From NCBI RefSeq assembly GCF_015207105.1, contig NZ_JADEXO010000002.1, positions 1-64,000 of the forward strand: a DNA stretch of 64,000 nucleotides, read 5' to 3'. Shown piece after piece: positions 17,938 to 26,964 of the stretch (its first letter is position 1; every line of letters starts with the position of its first letter). The notes under the pieces were generated by a model, which saw nothing but the letters and a program-made list of their open reading frames with translations, was not told the DNA's origin and ran no database searches. A program made the position numbers and the translations under genes. Source of the stretch: a cf. Phormidesmis sp. LEGE 11477 (GTDB lineage Bacteria > Cyanobacteriota > Cyanobacteriia > Phormidesmidales > Phormidesmidaceae).

Positions 17938-17971
17938 ATAGCTGGTACCGAATGCATCCGGTACCAGCTAT
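17938..17971. repeat. Perfect 13-bp stem-loop
   Basis: ATAGCTGGTACCG and CGGTACCAGCTAT are perfect inverted copies around an 8-base loop. It is 40 bases beyond the stop of the fructosamine kinase gene, which reads towards it. It could act as an RNA 3' stabiliser or transcript end, but there is no T-tract on either side. Confidence 0.6.
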
Positions 17972-18011
17972 AAACGCAGCTCTGGTCTAGAAGATTTAAG
18001 AGCCTAGAGAG

Positions 18012-18899
18012 TCAAGGCAGGAGCTGATTGATCATGCTGTTCGCCTGACTTTCGTAGCTGCCGCCGAAGAGATTGAAGTGGTTGAGAATGTGGTACAGGT
18101 TGTAGAGCACTTGGCGCTGACGGTAGCCGTCATCGATAGGCAGGACTGAATCGTACGCCTGATAGAACTCGTTGGGGAAGCGGCCAAAGAGTTCGGTCAT
18201 CGCTAGATCCGCTTCAGGGTCGCCGTAGTAGGTGGCAGGGTCTAGAATGACGGGCTCGCCCTCTGCGGTGATAGCAGCGTTGCCGGACCAGAGATCGCCA
18301 TGTAGAAGAGAAGCTGTCGGAGTATGTCCTCTTAGCAATTTAGGAATGGCATTCATCAGTTCATCTCGGCGGGAAAAGTGGCCGCCTTTGGCATGGGCTA
18401 GCGAGAATTGGGGGCCGAGTCTGCGATCGCGCCAAAATTCCACCCAGTCCTCACACCACTGGTTCTGCTGCGGCGTTGATCCGATCGTATTATCCCGATG
18501 CCAACCGTATCCGTGATCGCTCGTCGCTCTGTGCATGGCAGCGAGCTGCTCGCCCATCTGTCGCCAAGCGCTGCCGCTGCGCCCACCCCCTAGATCGAGC
18601 CATTCCATCACAATGTAGCTGAGCGTACCAGCCACCCCGCAGCACAGTGGCTGTGGAACGCGAATCGAGCGGCTATCGTACATTTCTTGCAAACCATCCC
18701 GCTCAGCCTCGAACATAGCGAGCTGATCTACGTGGTTAGTCTTGATAAAGAAAGTCCGATTTCGCCCAGAGACTTTAGCGGCCTGGTTGATGCATCCGCC
18801 ACCGACAGACCGCTGAGCTGCTATTTGAAAAGGCGAGCCTGTGACTTCGCTGATATGCTCTGCAATTCGATCGGCTACAGATCCGCCAAGTGTTGCCAT
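18012..18899 (-). CDS. Fructosamine kinase-family protein
   Basis: 295 residues from the ATG at 18899, chosen because GGAG lies eight bases upstream; an ATG 30 bases earlier has no such site. Family marks are SVGGGCINQAAKV, the catalytic loop HGDLWSGN and DPATYYGDPEADLAM. Fructosamine/ketosamine kinases phosphorylate sugar adducts on proteins so that they fall off (deglycation). The leader carries a 15-bp triple repeat. Length fits the family (about 290). Confidence 0.9.
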   Translation of the reverse strand: MATLGGSVADRIAEHISEVTGSPFQIAAQRSVGGGCINQAAKVSGRNRTFFIKTNHVDQLAMFEAERDGLQEMYDSRSIRVPQPLCCGVAGTLSYIVMEWLDLGGGRSGSAWRQMGEQLAAMHRATSDHGYGWHRDNTIGSTPQQNQWCEDWVEFWRDRRLGPQFSLAHAKGGHFSRRDELMNAIPKLLRGHTPTASLLHGDLWSGNAAITAEGEPVILDPATYYGDPEADLAMTELFGRFPNEFYQAYDSVLPIDDGYRQRQVLYNLYHILNHFNLFGGSYESQANSMINQLLP

Positions 18900-18937
18900 A
18901 ACTTCTACTCCATGTCCTCCAAGGATCAATATCTCTG

Positions 18938-18982
18938 TTCTTAGGAGCTGTGTTCTTATGAGCTGTGTTTTTAGGAGCTCTG
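18938..18982. repeat. 15-bp unit in three tandem copies
   Basis: TTCTTAGGAGCTGTG, TTCTTATGAGCTGTG and TTTTTAGGAGCTCTG follow each other without gaps, just upstream of the fructosamine kinase start. Confidence 0.8.
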
Positions 18983-19029
18983 TGCAGATTCACTCTTTAT
19001 ATAGACTTGGTATACAGAACTTCAGGGAT

Positions 19030-20448
19030 CTAGGCAGGTTTGAAGCTAACTACGCCATAGGCATCAATTGGCAGATAGCGCCGAACGGCAGCTTGAACGG
19101 CTTCAGCGCTGACATCGCGGATACACTGCGGATAGCCCAGCGCATGGTTAATATCCCCTGTGATCGAATGGTAATAGCCATAGAGCCCGGCGCGATCGCT
19201 CGGCGTCTCATTGCCAAAAATGAAGCGGTTAGCTACCTGGGTTTGCACTCGGCTGAGCTCAGCCACCGTAACCGGCTCGTCGTGAAGCCTTTGCAGGTGC
19301 TCAATAATGGCAGCTTCGGCGGCGGCTAGCTGTTCGACTGGCATACGCGCCGAAATTGAAAAGATGCCCTGGTTGCAAAAGGTCATATTGCTCGCTGAAA
19401 TGCTGTTGACCAACTGGCGCTGTTCTCTCAGGTCGTCGATCAATCTAGCGGTGCGACCCTGTCCCAGAATAGAAGCCACGACATCTAGCGGATAGGTTTC
19501 TTCTAGAGCCTGCATTCCCGGTACCCGCCAGTCCATCACCAGCCGCGCCTGCTGCAAAGCCTCATCGATATATTCCGCCCGGCAAATCTGAGGGAAGGGC
19601 ACCTCAGGATGAGCCGCTGGCACCTGGGATATCATTTCATCGCTGGCGTGGTTGCGATCGCTACGGGCCAACGCCTGATCAAAACTCTCCTCAACCACCC
19701 GAATCAGTTCCTCTACTGGCAAATTGCCTACCGCCACCGCCGTCATATTCTGCGGCTGATACCAGGTGTGATGAAACGCTCTCATTTGCTCAGCGCACAG
19801 CCCTTCAACCACGCTAGCTGGTCCTAGCACCGGACGACGATACGGCAGCGTATCAAAGCTCATTTGCATAGAGCGATAGAACGCTCGTCTTTGAGGGCTA
19901 TCTTCTGCCCGGCGAATCTCCTCTAAGATAACCGGACGCTCTTTATCGAAGTAGTCGTCTTGTAAGCTAGCGTTCATCAGCAGCTCTATTTGCAGCGGCG
20001 CTAAGGTGGCAAAATCTTGAGGAGCAGTCGTAATGTAATAGTGCGTATAGTCCTGACTAGTGGCAGCGTTCGTGTATGCCCCCCGCTCTTCGATCAGCCG
20101 TTCAAACTCACCAAAGCCAAGACGCGGCGTCCCTTTGAAGATCATATGCTCTAGAAAGTGGGCCATGCCGTTGATAGCATCGGATTCTACCTTAGAGCCA
20201 ATGTTGAGCCAAACGCTGAGATTGACTGCATCGATTGGCATATGCTCGGCAATCACAGTCAATCCATTAGCCAGACGGCGAATAGTTGGAAAGTTGACCT
20301 GACCAGAAGCCCCACCTGATGCAGAATCGATCAGCCTAGCGCTCGCTGAGGGGGTGTCTGAAGCAGCAGGAGAAACCATAGAAATCGGGACTTTGCTTAA
20401 GATTACTTTGCTCGTATTGTAGTGGAGAAATTGGGTAAAGTTGACCAA
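19030..20448 (-). CDS. M16-family zinc metalloprotease
   Basis: 472 residues as the longest frame; an ATG at 20379 giving MVSPAASD is an equally good start and drops 23 residues that look non-conserved. The inverted zinc motif HFLEHMIFKG (HxxEH) followed by the distal glutamate region fits the mitochondrial-processing-peptidase-like M16 group. The second half is the inactive-type repeat. In cyanobacteria such genes often come as a pair; here only one is present, and it could act as a homodimer. The actual substrate is unknown. Confidence 0.88.
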   Translation of the reverse strand: MVNFTQFLHYNTSKVILSKVPISMVSPAASDTPSASARLIDSASGGASGQVNFPTIRRLANGLTVIAEHMPIDAVNLSVWLNIGSKVESDAINGMAHFLEHMIFKGTPRLGFGEFERLIEERGAYTNAATSQDYTHYYITTAPQDFATLAPLQIELLMNASLQDDYFDKERPVILEEIRRAEDSPQRRAFYRSMQMSFDTLPYRRPVLGPASVVEGLCAEQMRAFHHTWYQPQNMTAVAVGNLPVEELIRVVEESFDQALARSDRNHASDEMISQVPAAHPEVPFPQICRAEYIDEALQQARLVMDWRVPGMQALEETYPLDVVASILGQGRTARLIDDLREQRQLVNSISASNMTFCNQGIFSISARMPVEQLAAAEAAIIEHLQRLHDEPVTVAELSRVQTQVANRFIFGNETPSDRAGLYGYYHSITGDINHALGYPQCIRDVSAEAVQAAVRRYLPIDAYGVVSFKPA

Positions 20449-20494
20449 AATAAGGTTATATAGGGCTTGATGTCATCACTAGGGAGAGGTCGCT

Positions 20495-21217
20495 ATGGGG
20501 ACATGGATTAAAGAAACAGACGTTGCATTTTATCTAATGGACGGGGGTCACTATATTTCAAAGATCACGAAATACCCTTCCAAACACAACCCCGCTGAGC
20601 AAGTGCTAAATGTAGCTGGCATGAAAGCCTGGTTCAGCCGCCCGGATGCGCCCAGAGGCATGACCGTATCAAGAGGAGGCACTGGCCCAGAGCCCAAGCC
20701 TAAGCCCGAACTAGTCGCCGCTGCCCCTATCGAGCAAGACACCGCTGGTGCTAAGTCAGGCTCAGGCCCAAAGCGCACCAACAAGAACGGGCTGCTACTG
20801 ATTAAATCCTTTGAAGGCTTGCGGTTAAAAGCATACAAAGACGCCGTCGGTATTTGGACGATTGGCTATGGCACCACGCGCGGCGTCCGACCTGGACAGG
20901 TTATTTCTGAAGCACAGGCCGTTGAGTTTTTGCGGGCAGATCTCGCGCGCTTTGAGAAAAGCATTAATGAAGTTATCCAAGCCGCCATTAACGATAATCA
21001 GTTCTCAGCGCTAGCCTGCTTTACTTACAACGTTGGCCCTGGTGCGTTTCGCAGTTCGACCCTGCTAAGAAGGCTCAATGGCAGCGATGTTCGAGGTGCC
21101 GCAGATGAGCTACTGCGCTGGGATAAAGCGGGCGGCAGAACGCTGGCCGGACTGACCCGCAGACGCAAAGCAGAAAGAGCACTGTTCTTGGGCGAGGATT
21201 TTCACCAGTTCCTCTAG
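20495..21217 (+). CDS. GH24 lysozyme-like muramidase with extra N-terminal domain
   Basis: 240 residues. From about residue 95 the sequence is a T4-type lysozyme: SFEGLRLKAYKDAVGIWTIGYGT holds the catalytic Glu (FEGL) and the Asp/Thr region, followed by FTYNVGPGAFRSSTLL and GLTRRRKAERALF. The first 60 residues form a separate small domain (WIKETDVAFYLMDGG), then a Pro/Ala-rich linker. No signal peptide or membrane segment is seen. It could be a prophage-derived lysin or a cell-wall enzyme; there are no other phage genes nearby. Confidence 0.88.
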   Translation: MGTWIKETDVAFYLMDGGHYISKITKYPSKHNPAEQVLNVAGMKAWFSRPDAPRGMTVSRGGTGPEPKPKPELVAAAPIEQDTAGAKSGSGPKRTNKNGLLLIKSFEGLRLKAYKDAVGIWTIGYGTTRGVRPGQVISEAQAVEFLRADLARFEKSINEVIQAAINDNQFSALACFTYNVGPGAFRSSTLLRRLNGSDVRGAADELLRWDKAGGRTLAGLTRRRKAERALFLGEDFHQFL

Positions 21218-21294
21218 TTCGCCAGTTCTTTTAGTTCACCCGTTTCTCTAGAGCATCAACTCTCTAGAGCACTTCACAAAAAATCAGTCGATCC

Positions 21295-22179
21295 ATGCGT
21301 AACCGGACCGCCCTCACGCCCTATCTATTCTTAGCGCCTGCTTTGGCTGTGCTGGTTTTGATGGTATTTTGGCCCGCGCTGCAGGCCTTTCGCCTTAGTT
21401 TCATGGAGTATGGATACGATGTGACGCAGGCACCTGAGTGGGTGGGTCTCAAGAATTTTCAGAGACTGTTTCAAGACAGAGTGTTCTGGCAGACGCTGCA
21501 AAATACGGTGCTGTACCTGGTTTGCGTGGTGCCGATATTGGCGATCGCACCACTTCTTCTCGCCATCCTAGTCAACCAAAAGCTCAAGGGCATCCGCTGG
21601 TTCAGGGTGGCTTACTACACACCCGTCGTCGTCTCTATGGTGGTAGCAGGCATCGCCTGGAAGTGGCTGTACGCCGAGAATGGTCTGCTCAATCAGGTGA
21701 TCTCTAGCGTGACCGGACAAGCAATCAGCTTTCCCTGGCTGACCAGTCCTAACTGGGTGCTATTTAGCGTTATGGCCGTCACCGTCTGGAAAGGGCTGGG
21801 CTACTACATGGTGATCTATCTAGCGGGACTGCAGGGCCTGCCTGCCGATCTGTACGAGGCGGCTGCCATTGACGGCTCCGATGGCTGGCGCAAGCACTGG
21901 GATATCACGCTGCCGCTGATGAGACCGTATATTTTCTTGGTCGCGGTGATCAGTGCGATCGCGGCTACCAAAGTATTCGAAGAAGTCTTCATCATGACCC
22001 AGGGCGGCCCTCGCAGCGCCTCTAAAACCGTCGTCTACTACGTCTATGAATCGGCCTTTAGAGATCTAGACATGAGCTATGCCTGCACTATTGGCCTGGT
22101 TCTTTTCTTAATTATTCTGGCGCTATCCTTCCTCCGATTAGCCCTATCTAACCCAGCAGCAGCCAGCCCACAGCTCTAA
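21295..22179 (+). CDS. Sugar-type ABC transporter permease (MalF/UgpA group)
   Basis: 294 residues with about six membrane helices. The cytoplasmic EAA loop EAAAIDGSDGWRKHWDITLPLMRP, quoted in part as EAAAIDGSDGW, identifies a carbohydrate-uptake permease of the MalF/UgpA/LacF type. It normally works with a second permease, a solute-binding protein and an ATPase, none of which is adjacent, so it must join subunits encoded elsewhere or be a remnant. The substrate cannot be told. Confidence 0.88.
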   Translation: MRNRTALTPYLFLAPALAVLVLMVFWPALQAFRLSFMEYGYDVTQAPEWVGLKNFQRLFQDRVFWQTLQNTVLYLVCVVPILAIAPLLLAILVNQKLKGIRWFRVAYYTPVVVSMVVAGIAWKWLYAENGLLNQVISSVTGQAISFPWLTSPNWVLFSVMAVTVWKGLGYYMVIYLAGLQGLPADLYEAAAIDGSDGWRKHWDITLPLMRPYIFLVAVISAIAATKVFEEVFIMTQGGPRSASKTVVYYVYESAFRDLDMSYACTIGLVLFLIILALSFLRLALSNPAAASPQL

Positions 22180-22324
22180 AGACTACAAACTCTGAACTAC
22201 GGACTCTGAACTACAGAGCTAATCAAAGTTCGCTGAAACATCTGCTTTCGAGCCATTGCCTTGGATACTCATTGCCTGCAGCTAGAAGCTTTCTCAAGAG
22301 GGCTCTTTTATCGAACCACTCTCA

Positions 22325-22615
22325 TCAAACCATTCTCATCAAGCCTTGCTGGCCGACTAAGATCTCTCTCAAGAAACTAACAATACCCACCCAGATAATG
22401 GGTGAAATATCCACACCGCCAATTGGGGGAACTAGCTTGCGTACCGGAATCAAAAACGGCTCAGTGGGCCAAGCGACCAAAGCCCAGGGCAGCTTGTTTA
22501 GCTCAACTTCAGGATACCAAGTCAGAATAATCCGAAAGAGAAACAACAGCGTGTAAAGACCTAGCAGTAGACTGATAGCTAATGTCACAGATCCAGTAGA
22601 AAAGACGTTTGACAT
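22325..22615 (-). CDS. YggT/YlmG-family membrane protein
   Basis: 96 residues with two membrane segments (about 10-30 and 65-85) separated by RIILTWYPEVELNKLPW and EPFLIPVRKLVPPIGGVDISP, the standard YggT pattern. The family is linked to osmotic or cell-division related functions in bacteria and to thylakoid/nucleoid organisation in chloroplasts (YlmG). It is divergent from psbX. Confidence 0.88.
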   Translation of the reverse strand: MSNVFSTGSVTLAISLLLGLYTLLFLFRIILTWYPEVELNKLPWALVAWPTEPFLIPVRKLVPPIGGVDISPIIWVGIVSFLREILVGQQGLMRMV

Positions 22616-22758
22616 AAGGAAAAGATGAATTTCTATGTACTAGCTTAGTGCTTTGTCACCGGTTCGTACGCTTTTCAAGGGTGGCAGAAGCCGATATTAT
22701 TAAGACTAATAAGCAAATATTTCTGCTGCCCCTTGTGCTCAAGCCAAGGCATGTTCCT

Positions 22759-22878
22759 ATGACTCCCTCTTTGACCAATTTCATGCTCAGCTTGTTGGCA
22801 GGTCTGCTGATTATTGTAGTGCCTGCTACCATTGCCTTAATTTTTATCAGCCAGCGTGACCAAATTAATCGCGGCTAA
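22759..22878 (+). CDS. psbX: Photosystem II protein PsbX
   Basis: 39 residues starting MTPSLTNFMLSLLAGL and ending FISQRDQINRG, a single membrane helix. This matches PsbX, a small subunit at the edge of the photosystem II core involved in quinone exchange and stability. The start at 22759 is chosen over an upstream in-frame ATG because MTPSL is the conserved N-terminus. A hairpin with a T-run lies about 160 bases after the stop. Confidence 0.92.
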   Translation: MTPSLTNFMLSLLAGLLIIVVPATIALIFISQRDQINRG

Positions 22879-23038
22879 ACCGAATAACCAGCTCAAATTG
22901 ACCGCACCAACTGCTAGGCACATCAAGCCCAGTAGTTAAAGCCCAGTGATTAAAGCATCGAGCTGCTAATTTAGACGTTTAGCAGCTCAACGTGCGTTAG
23001 GATTAGCGAAGAAAGATTAGCGAAAGAAAAGATCATAG

Positions 23039-23075
23039 CTGGGGGGACACGACTTAGGTTCTCCCAGTTTTTGCG
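23039..23075 (+). terminator. Rho-independent terminator
   Basis: CTGGGGGGA pairs with TTCTCCCAG (two G-U wobbles) across an 11-base loop and is followed by TTTTTGCG and more T. It sits between psbX and ycf66. The rest of the 22879-23307 gap shows no gene. Confidence 0.7.
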
Positions 23076-23307
23076 TATTTTTATTATGATCGAGTAGCAG
23101 ATAGGAGCCAAGGCGCTGCTAGCGCAACCTTAATGTCAGTTAAAAATATAGGCTAAAAAGGTCTGACGAAGACAGCGTTAGAATAGAGGACTGACATCAA
23201 TAGAGGACTAGCATTGACCATCTTCATGCTATCTGTAGGAGGCCATGCAAGGGGCAATGCGGGCTTGAACGAGTAGACTTTGACAGAGTAGATAAGGGGA
23301 TTAAGCT

Positions 23308-24336
23308 GTGAACTTTGGAACACCCGTTCCGCTATTAATAGGCATCATTCTGATTCTGGGTGCGCTAGCGCTATTTTTCCTAGAGAAGTTCAGGCCCGGC
23401 TATGAGCGCGATTCGGATAAGGTATACGCCGTTCTGCTCCTAATTTCTGGTCTCTTTCTGCTAGCCCATTTGGATATGGAATTGCTGGCCTCTTTTCAGC
23501 AATTGCTGATGGCCGGTATGCTGACCACGCTTTTAATCGAAAGTATTCGTAGCCGATTGCCAAAGTCAGACCCGCTGCGGCCACCGACTGAGCCCATGGT
23601 AGATCGGCGGCCCCCTAGGCCCCGCTACGACGATAGGCCACCTGTACGTCGAGGCTACCGGGCTGAGCTAGACGATCGCCCAGCATTTCGCGATCGCCCA
23701 CCTGCCGACCTTCCCCCGGTTCGAGCAGGCGCACCTAGAATGAACCCGGCTCAAGCAGCCTATTGGCCAGGCGAATACCCTAGCAACTACTCTGGTAACT
23801 ACCCTGACAACCGTACCCCCCGCCAGCCCTACGAAGAATACAGAGGCCCAGCGGGTCGCTTGCAACCCAGCTCACCTATTGATAGCGCCAGATCTGACAG
23901 CAGATCCGACGATAGACCTAGCGAAAGGCCCAGCGACCGATTCGATGGTCCGCCAGACAACCGATACACCGACAACGCCCAATACGGTCAGAGACCACCA
24001 GCCCCTCGACCACCGGCTCGCCCCGTCTCCTCGCAGCCCACCTCTTCGCAATCGGCCTCCTCACAACCACCTGAGCGAGCACCCGAGCGTTCCTCTGACT
24101 ATCCCTCAAACAGACGCTCTGACAGCTATCAACAGCGCCCTGAGAATAGGACAGATCGCTCAGCAGATAAAGCCGATCAGCCTAACAGGTCGCCTAATGG
24201 TGCGCCTCAGCCATCTTCTAGCCAAAACGGTAATAACGAGCGAACGCTCAACATTCGCCCCTACAGCGAAGCTCCAAAATTAGACGATGACTATCGTTCT
24301 GGAAACCGGCCAGAGGGAACACCATCAGAATATTAG
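23308..24336 (+). CDS. ycf66: Ycf66-family protein with long disordered tail
   Basis: 342 residues from a GTG. The first 85 residues have three hydrophobic segments (LLIGIILILGALALFFL and YAVLLLISGLFLLAHL among them) and match the Ycf66 family of cyanobacteria and some plastids, of unknown function. The remaining 250 residues are Pro/Arg/Ser/Asp-rich with many DRP, RPP and SSQ runs and are probably disordered. The tail is long relative to the conserved domain. Confidence 0.85.
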   Translation: MNFGTPVPLLIGIILILGALALFFLEKFRPGYERDSDKVYAVLLLISGLFLLAHLDMELLASFQQLLMAGMLTTLLIESIRSRLPKSDPLRPPTEPMVDRRPPRPRYDDRPPVRRGYRAELDDRPAFRDRPPADLPPVRAGAPRMNPAQAAYWPGEYPSNYSGNYPDNRTPRQPYEEYRGPAGRLQPSSPIDSARSDSRSDDRPSERPSDRFDGPPDNRYTDNAQYGQRPPAPRPPARPVSSQPTSSQSASSQPPERAPERSSDYPSNRRSDSYQQRPENRTDRSADKADQPNRSPNGAPQPSSSQNGNNERTLNIRPYSEAPKLDDDYRSGNRPEGTPSEY

Positions 24337-24384
24337 GCAGTAGCGCATTGCTACCTGTATGAGGTCAGACTAGCGGACGCGAGA

Positions 24385-25038
24385 CTAGCGAGCGTAAGTA
24401 CGAATATTCTTAGGAAGCTGTTGGGTTGCCAAAAGGCGTGGATCTGGAATGGGTGCATCTGGAACAAGCGCCAATGGTAATACGCCAGCCCAAACAGGCA
24501 GCGCGTAGTCTGCTTCAGCGTCAATAGGTGGCCCGGTGCGAACTTTGGCCGAAGCTTCAGCAATCGGTAGACTCAAGACGCAAGTCTCGGCTAGCTCTTT
24601 TGGATTCGGCGATCGCACCTGATCCCATCGCCCTTTGATAACGTGCTCTGTAAACGCTTTGAGTGCCGTCATTTTCTCGGCCTCGTCAGTCACCGTTTCT
24701 GCTTTGCCAAACAGCACGACAGAGCGGTAGTTCATCGAATGATGGTAGGCAGAACGCGCCAGCACCAAACCGTCTAGCAGCGTCACCGTAAAGCAGACGT
24801 CAATCCCTGTCTGTAGCGTCTTGATCAGTCGGCTAGCACCAGCTCCGTGAATATAGACGCGCTGTTCAACGCGGCCATAGGCGGTCGGAATCACAAAAGG
24901 CTGATTGTCTACAACGAATCCAACCTGACAGACTAGCCCCTCATCTAAAATTTTTGAGATAGTCTCAAAGTCGTAATGTCCGCGTTTGGGCACCCGCTTG
25001 ATTCGCGTTTTGGATGTTTTGATTGTTTGTGATGTCAT
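24385..25038 (-). CDS. Pyridoxamine 5'-phosphate oxidase-like flavoprotein (NimA-like)
   Basis: 217 residues of the FMN-binding split-barrel type. It begins with a basic KRVPKRGHYDFETI, the usual start of the NimA-like subgroup, and continues with QPFVIPTAYGR and GAGASRLIKTL. It is divergent from a MocR/PdxR-type regulator with a 155-base gap. This pairing is frequent and suggests that the regulator controls it. The exact reaction (flavin or heme binding, vitamin B6 related) is not settled by sequence. Confidence 0.85.
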   Translation of the reverse strand: MTSQTIKTSKTRIKRVPKRGHYDFETISKILDEGLVCQVGFVVDNQPFVIPTAYGRVEQRVYIHGAGASRLIKTLQTGIDVCFTVTLLDGLVLARSAYHHSMNYRSVVLFGKAETVTDEAEKMTALKAFTEHVIKGRWDQVRSPNPKELAETCVLSLPIAEASAKVRTGPPIDAEADYALPVWAGVLPLALVPDAPIPDPRLLATQQLPKNIRTYAR

Positions 25039-25193
25039 GGCGATTCACCAAAATTATGGACTACTGCTAAGTTACTCATTAGATTGGATACTTCCAAGAG
25101 CCAATTTTCACCTGGTTAACCAGTCCAATTTGCAGCAATCTACTCATGCATTAGCAGATTGCTATTAGATGAAGTGTAGATAGTGTCTGAAGC

Positions 25194-26918
25194 ATGAGAA
25201 GCACCTATGGGAAAGCGCCTACGAATAGTCTCGTGGGCTGGGATTTGACCATAGATCTCAGATCGGATAGCGATGTAGCGCTACATCGGCAAATCTATGA
25301 CCAGATTCGGACAGCGATCTTGACTGGCAGAGTGCGATCGCATCAAAAACTGCCCGCCAGCCGCCAGCTTGCGATTTATCTGGGCGTTTCTCGAACGACA
25401 GTCACCTTGAGCTACGATCAACTGATCAGCGAAGGGTATCTGCACACTAAGCCCGGCGCAGGAACATTTGTCTGCGCTCAGATACCCGATTCAATGCTCA
25501 GCGCTAGCTCAGCCAGCGCGAATCCAACCGCCAATGACTCAGTCGTAAAACCGTTACTAAAGCCAGCATTCAGGTCAGTACTGCAGTCAGAATCGGCCAT
25601 AGCAGAATCGGTCACAGCAGATCAGCCATCACTTACCGAGCTGCTATCAGCCTATGGCAATCGCCTCCACCAACTGCCAAAGCCCCCTGCCGAGACACAT
25701 AGAGCGCTTAGCTTTCGCTACTGGCAGCCCGATGTTTCGCTATTTCCAACGGCGCAGTGGCAGCGATGTATTAACCGGTGCCGCAGCGCGAATGCAGATT
25801 GGATGGACTACAGCGCCGACGCGCTAGGCTACAAACCGCTACGCACAGAAATTGCCAACTACATTGCTCAGACCCGAGCCGTCCACTGCAGTCCCGATCA
25901 GATCTTGATCACACAGGGCACTCAGCAGGCATTGAGCTTGATTGTTAGGGTCGTACTAGATCCTGGCGAGGCGATCGCGCTAGAAAATCCTGGCTACCTT
26001 AGCGCCAGAAAAGTCTTCAGCAGCCACGGTGCCACCCTGATTCCGATTCCTGCAGACAGTAACGGGCTGCAAGTCAACGAACAAAACGGGCTGGCCGCGC
26101 AGTCAAGCAGCTCACGCATCAAGCTGGTCTACGTTACCCCGTCGCACCAGTTTCCCACTGGCGTTTTGATGGCCCTACCCCGGCGATTAGCACTACTGCA
26201 GTGGGCACAGCAGACCAACGCCCTCATTATTGAAGACGACTACGATAGCGAATATCGCTACGGCGGCAGGCCCATTCCGGCCTTGCAAGGACTCGATACT
26301 CACCAAAGAGTCCTCTATGTCGGCACCTTTTCAAAGGTGATGTTTCCAGGAATACAGCTTGGCTATATCGTGCTGCCGCCAGCGCTAGTTGCAGTATTTG
26401 CCCAAGCCAAATGGATGTGCGATCGCCAAACTTCTCTCATTCACCAAGCAGCCCTTACCGACTTCATTGCTCAAGGACACCTGGCTAGACACATTCGCCG
26501 CATGAGAACCGTCTATGCCCAGCGCCGCGAAGTCCTCATCACTGCGCTAGAAAAAGCGACGCGATCGCCCAGGTCTTTCATACCAGATGTCTCCACACCG
26601 GACTTCCCCACATCCAGTTCTTCCATATCTAGAGTCGCTAGAACACCCGGCACGCTCGAGATAGTCGGAGATCCTGCCGGACTCCATGTCATGGTCAAAC
26701 TGCCTACCGCTCGTCAACCCAATCAGCAGCATTCCGATCAGCAGCTAGTTTTACAGGCAAGCAGGCAAGGGGTAGCCCTCTTCAGCACCCAGCCGTATTA
26801 TCTGCCATCGTCATCCTTACCGACGACAGCGGCAAACAGAGAATTTATCTTTGGTTTCGGTGGGCTCAAACCACCAGAAATTACGGAGGCGATCGCGAGA
26901 ATTCAACCCTATCTCTAA
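25194..26918 (+). CDS. MocR/PdxR-type regulator (GntR-like helix-turn-helix fused to aminotransferase domain)
   Basis: 574 residues. The N-terminal winged helix (LPASRQLAIYLGVSRTTV) is followed after a variable linker by a class I aminotransferase-like domain. PLP-binding lysine lies in VGTFSKVMFPG, with EDDYDSEYRY and TPSHQFPTG also conserved. MocR proteins sense PLP or amino-compound adducts and often control B6 metabolism. The residues about 460-490 (Ser/Pro-rich) are an insert within the aminotransferase domain. Divergent target candidate: the PNPOx-like gene. Confidence 0.88.
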   Translation: MRSTYGKAPTNSLVGWDLTIDLRSDSDVALHRQIYDQIRTAILTGRVRSHQKLPASRQLAIYLGVSRTTVTLSYDQLISEGYLHTKPGAGTFVCAQIPDSMLSASSASANPTANDSVVKPLLKPAFRSVLQSESAIAESVTADQPSLTELLSAYGNRLHQLPKPPAETHRALSFRYWQPDVSLFPTAQWQRCINRCRSANADWMDYSADALGYKPLRTEIANYIAQTRAVHCSPDQILITQGTQQALSLIVRVVLDPGEAIALENPGYLSARKVFSSHGATLIPIPADSNGLQVNEQNGLAAQSSSSRIKLVYVTPSHQFPTGVLMALPRRLALLQWAQQTNALIIEDDYDSEYRYGGRPIPALQGLDTHQRVLYVGTFSKVMFPGIQLGYIVLPPALVAVFAQAKWMCDRQTSLIHQAALTDFIAQGHLARHIRRMRTVYAQRREVLITALEKATRSPRSFIPDVSTPDFPTSSSSISRVARTPGTLEIVGDPAGLHVMVKLPTARQPNQQHSDQQLVLQASRQGVALFSTQPYYLPSSSLPTTAANREFIFGFGGLKPPEITEAIARIQPYL

Positions 26919-26964
26919 CGCTATCCCTGACGCTATACATGAATCCGCCAATGCACCTAATTAA

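Noticed and set aside
22648-22758. N-terminal extension of PsbX
   Set aside because: PsbX starts with MTPSL; the extra 37 residues have no counterpart in the family.
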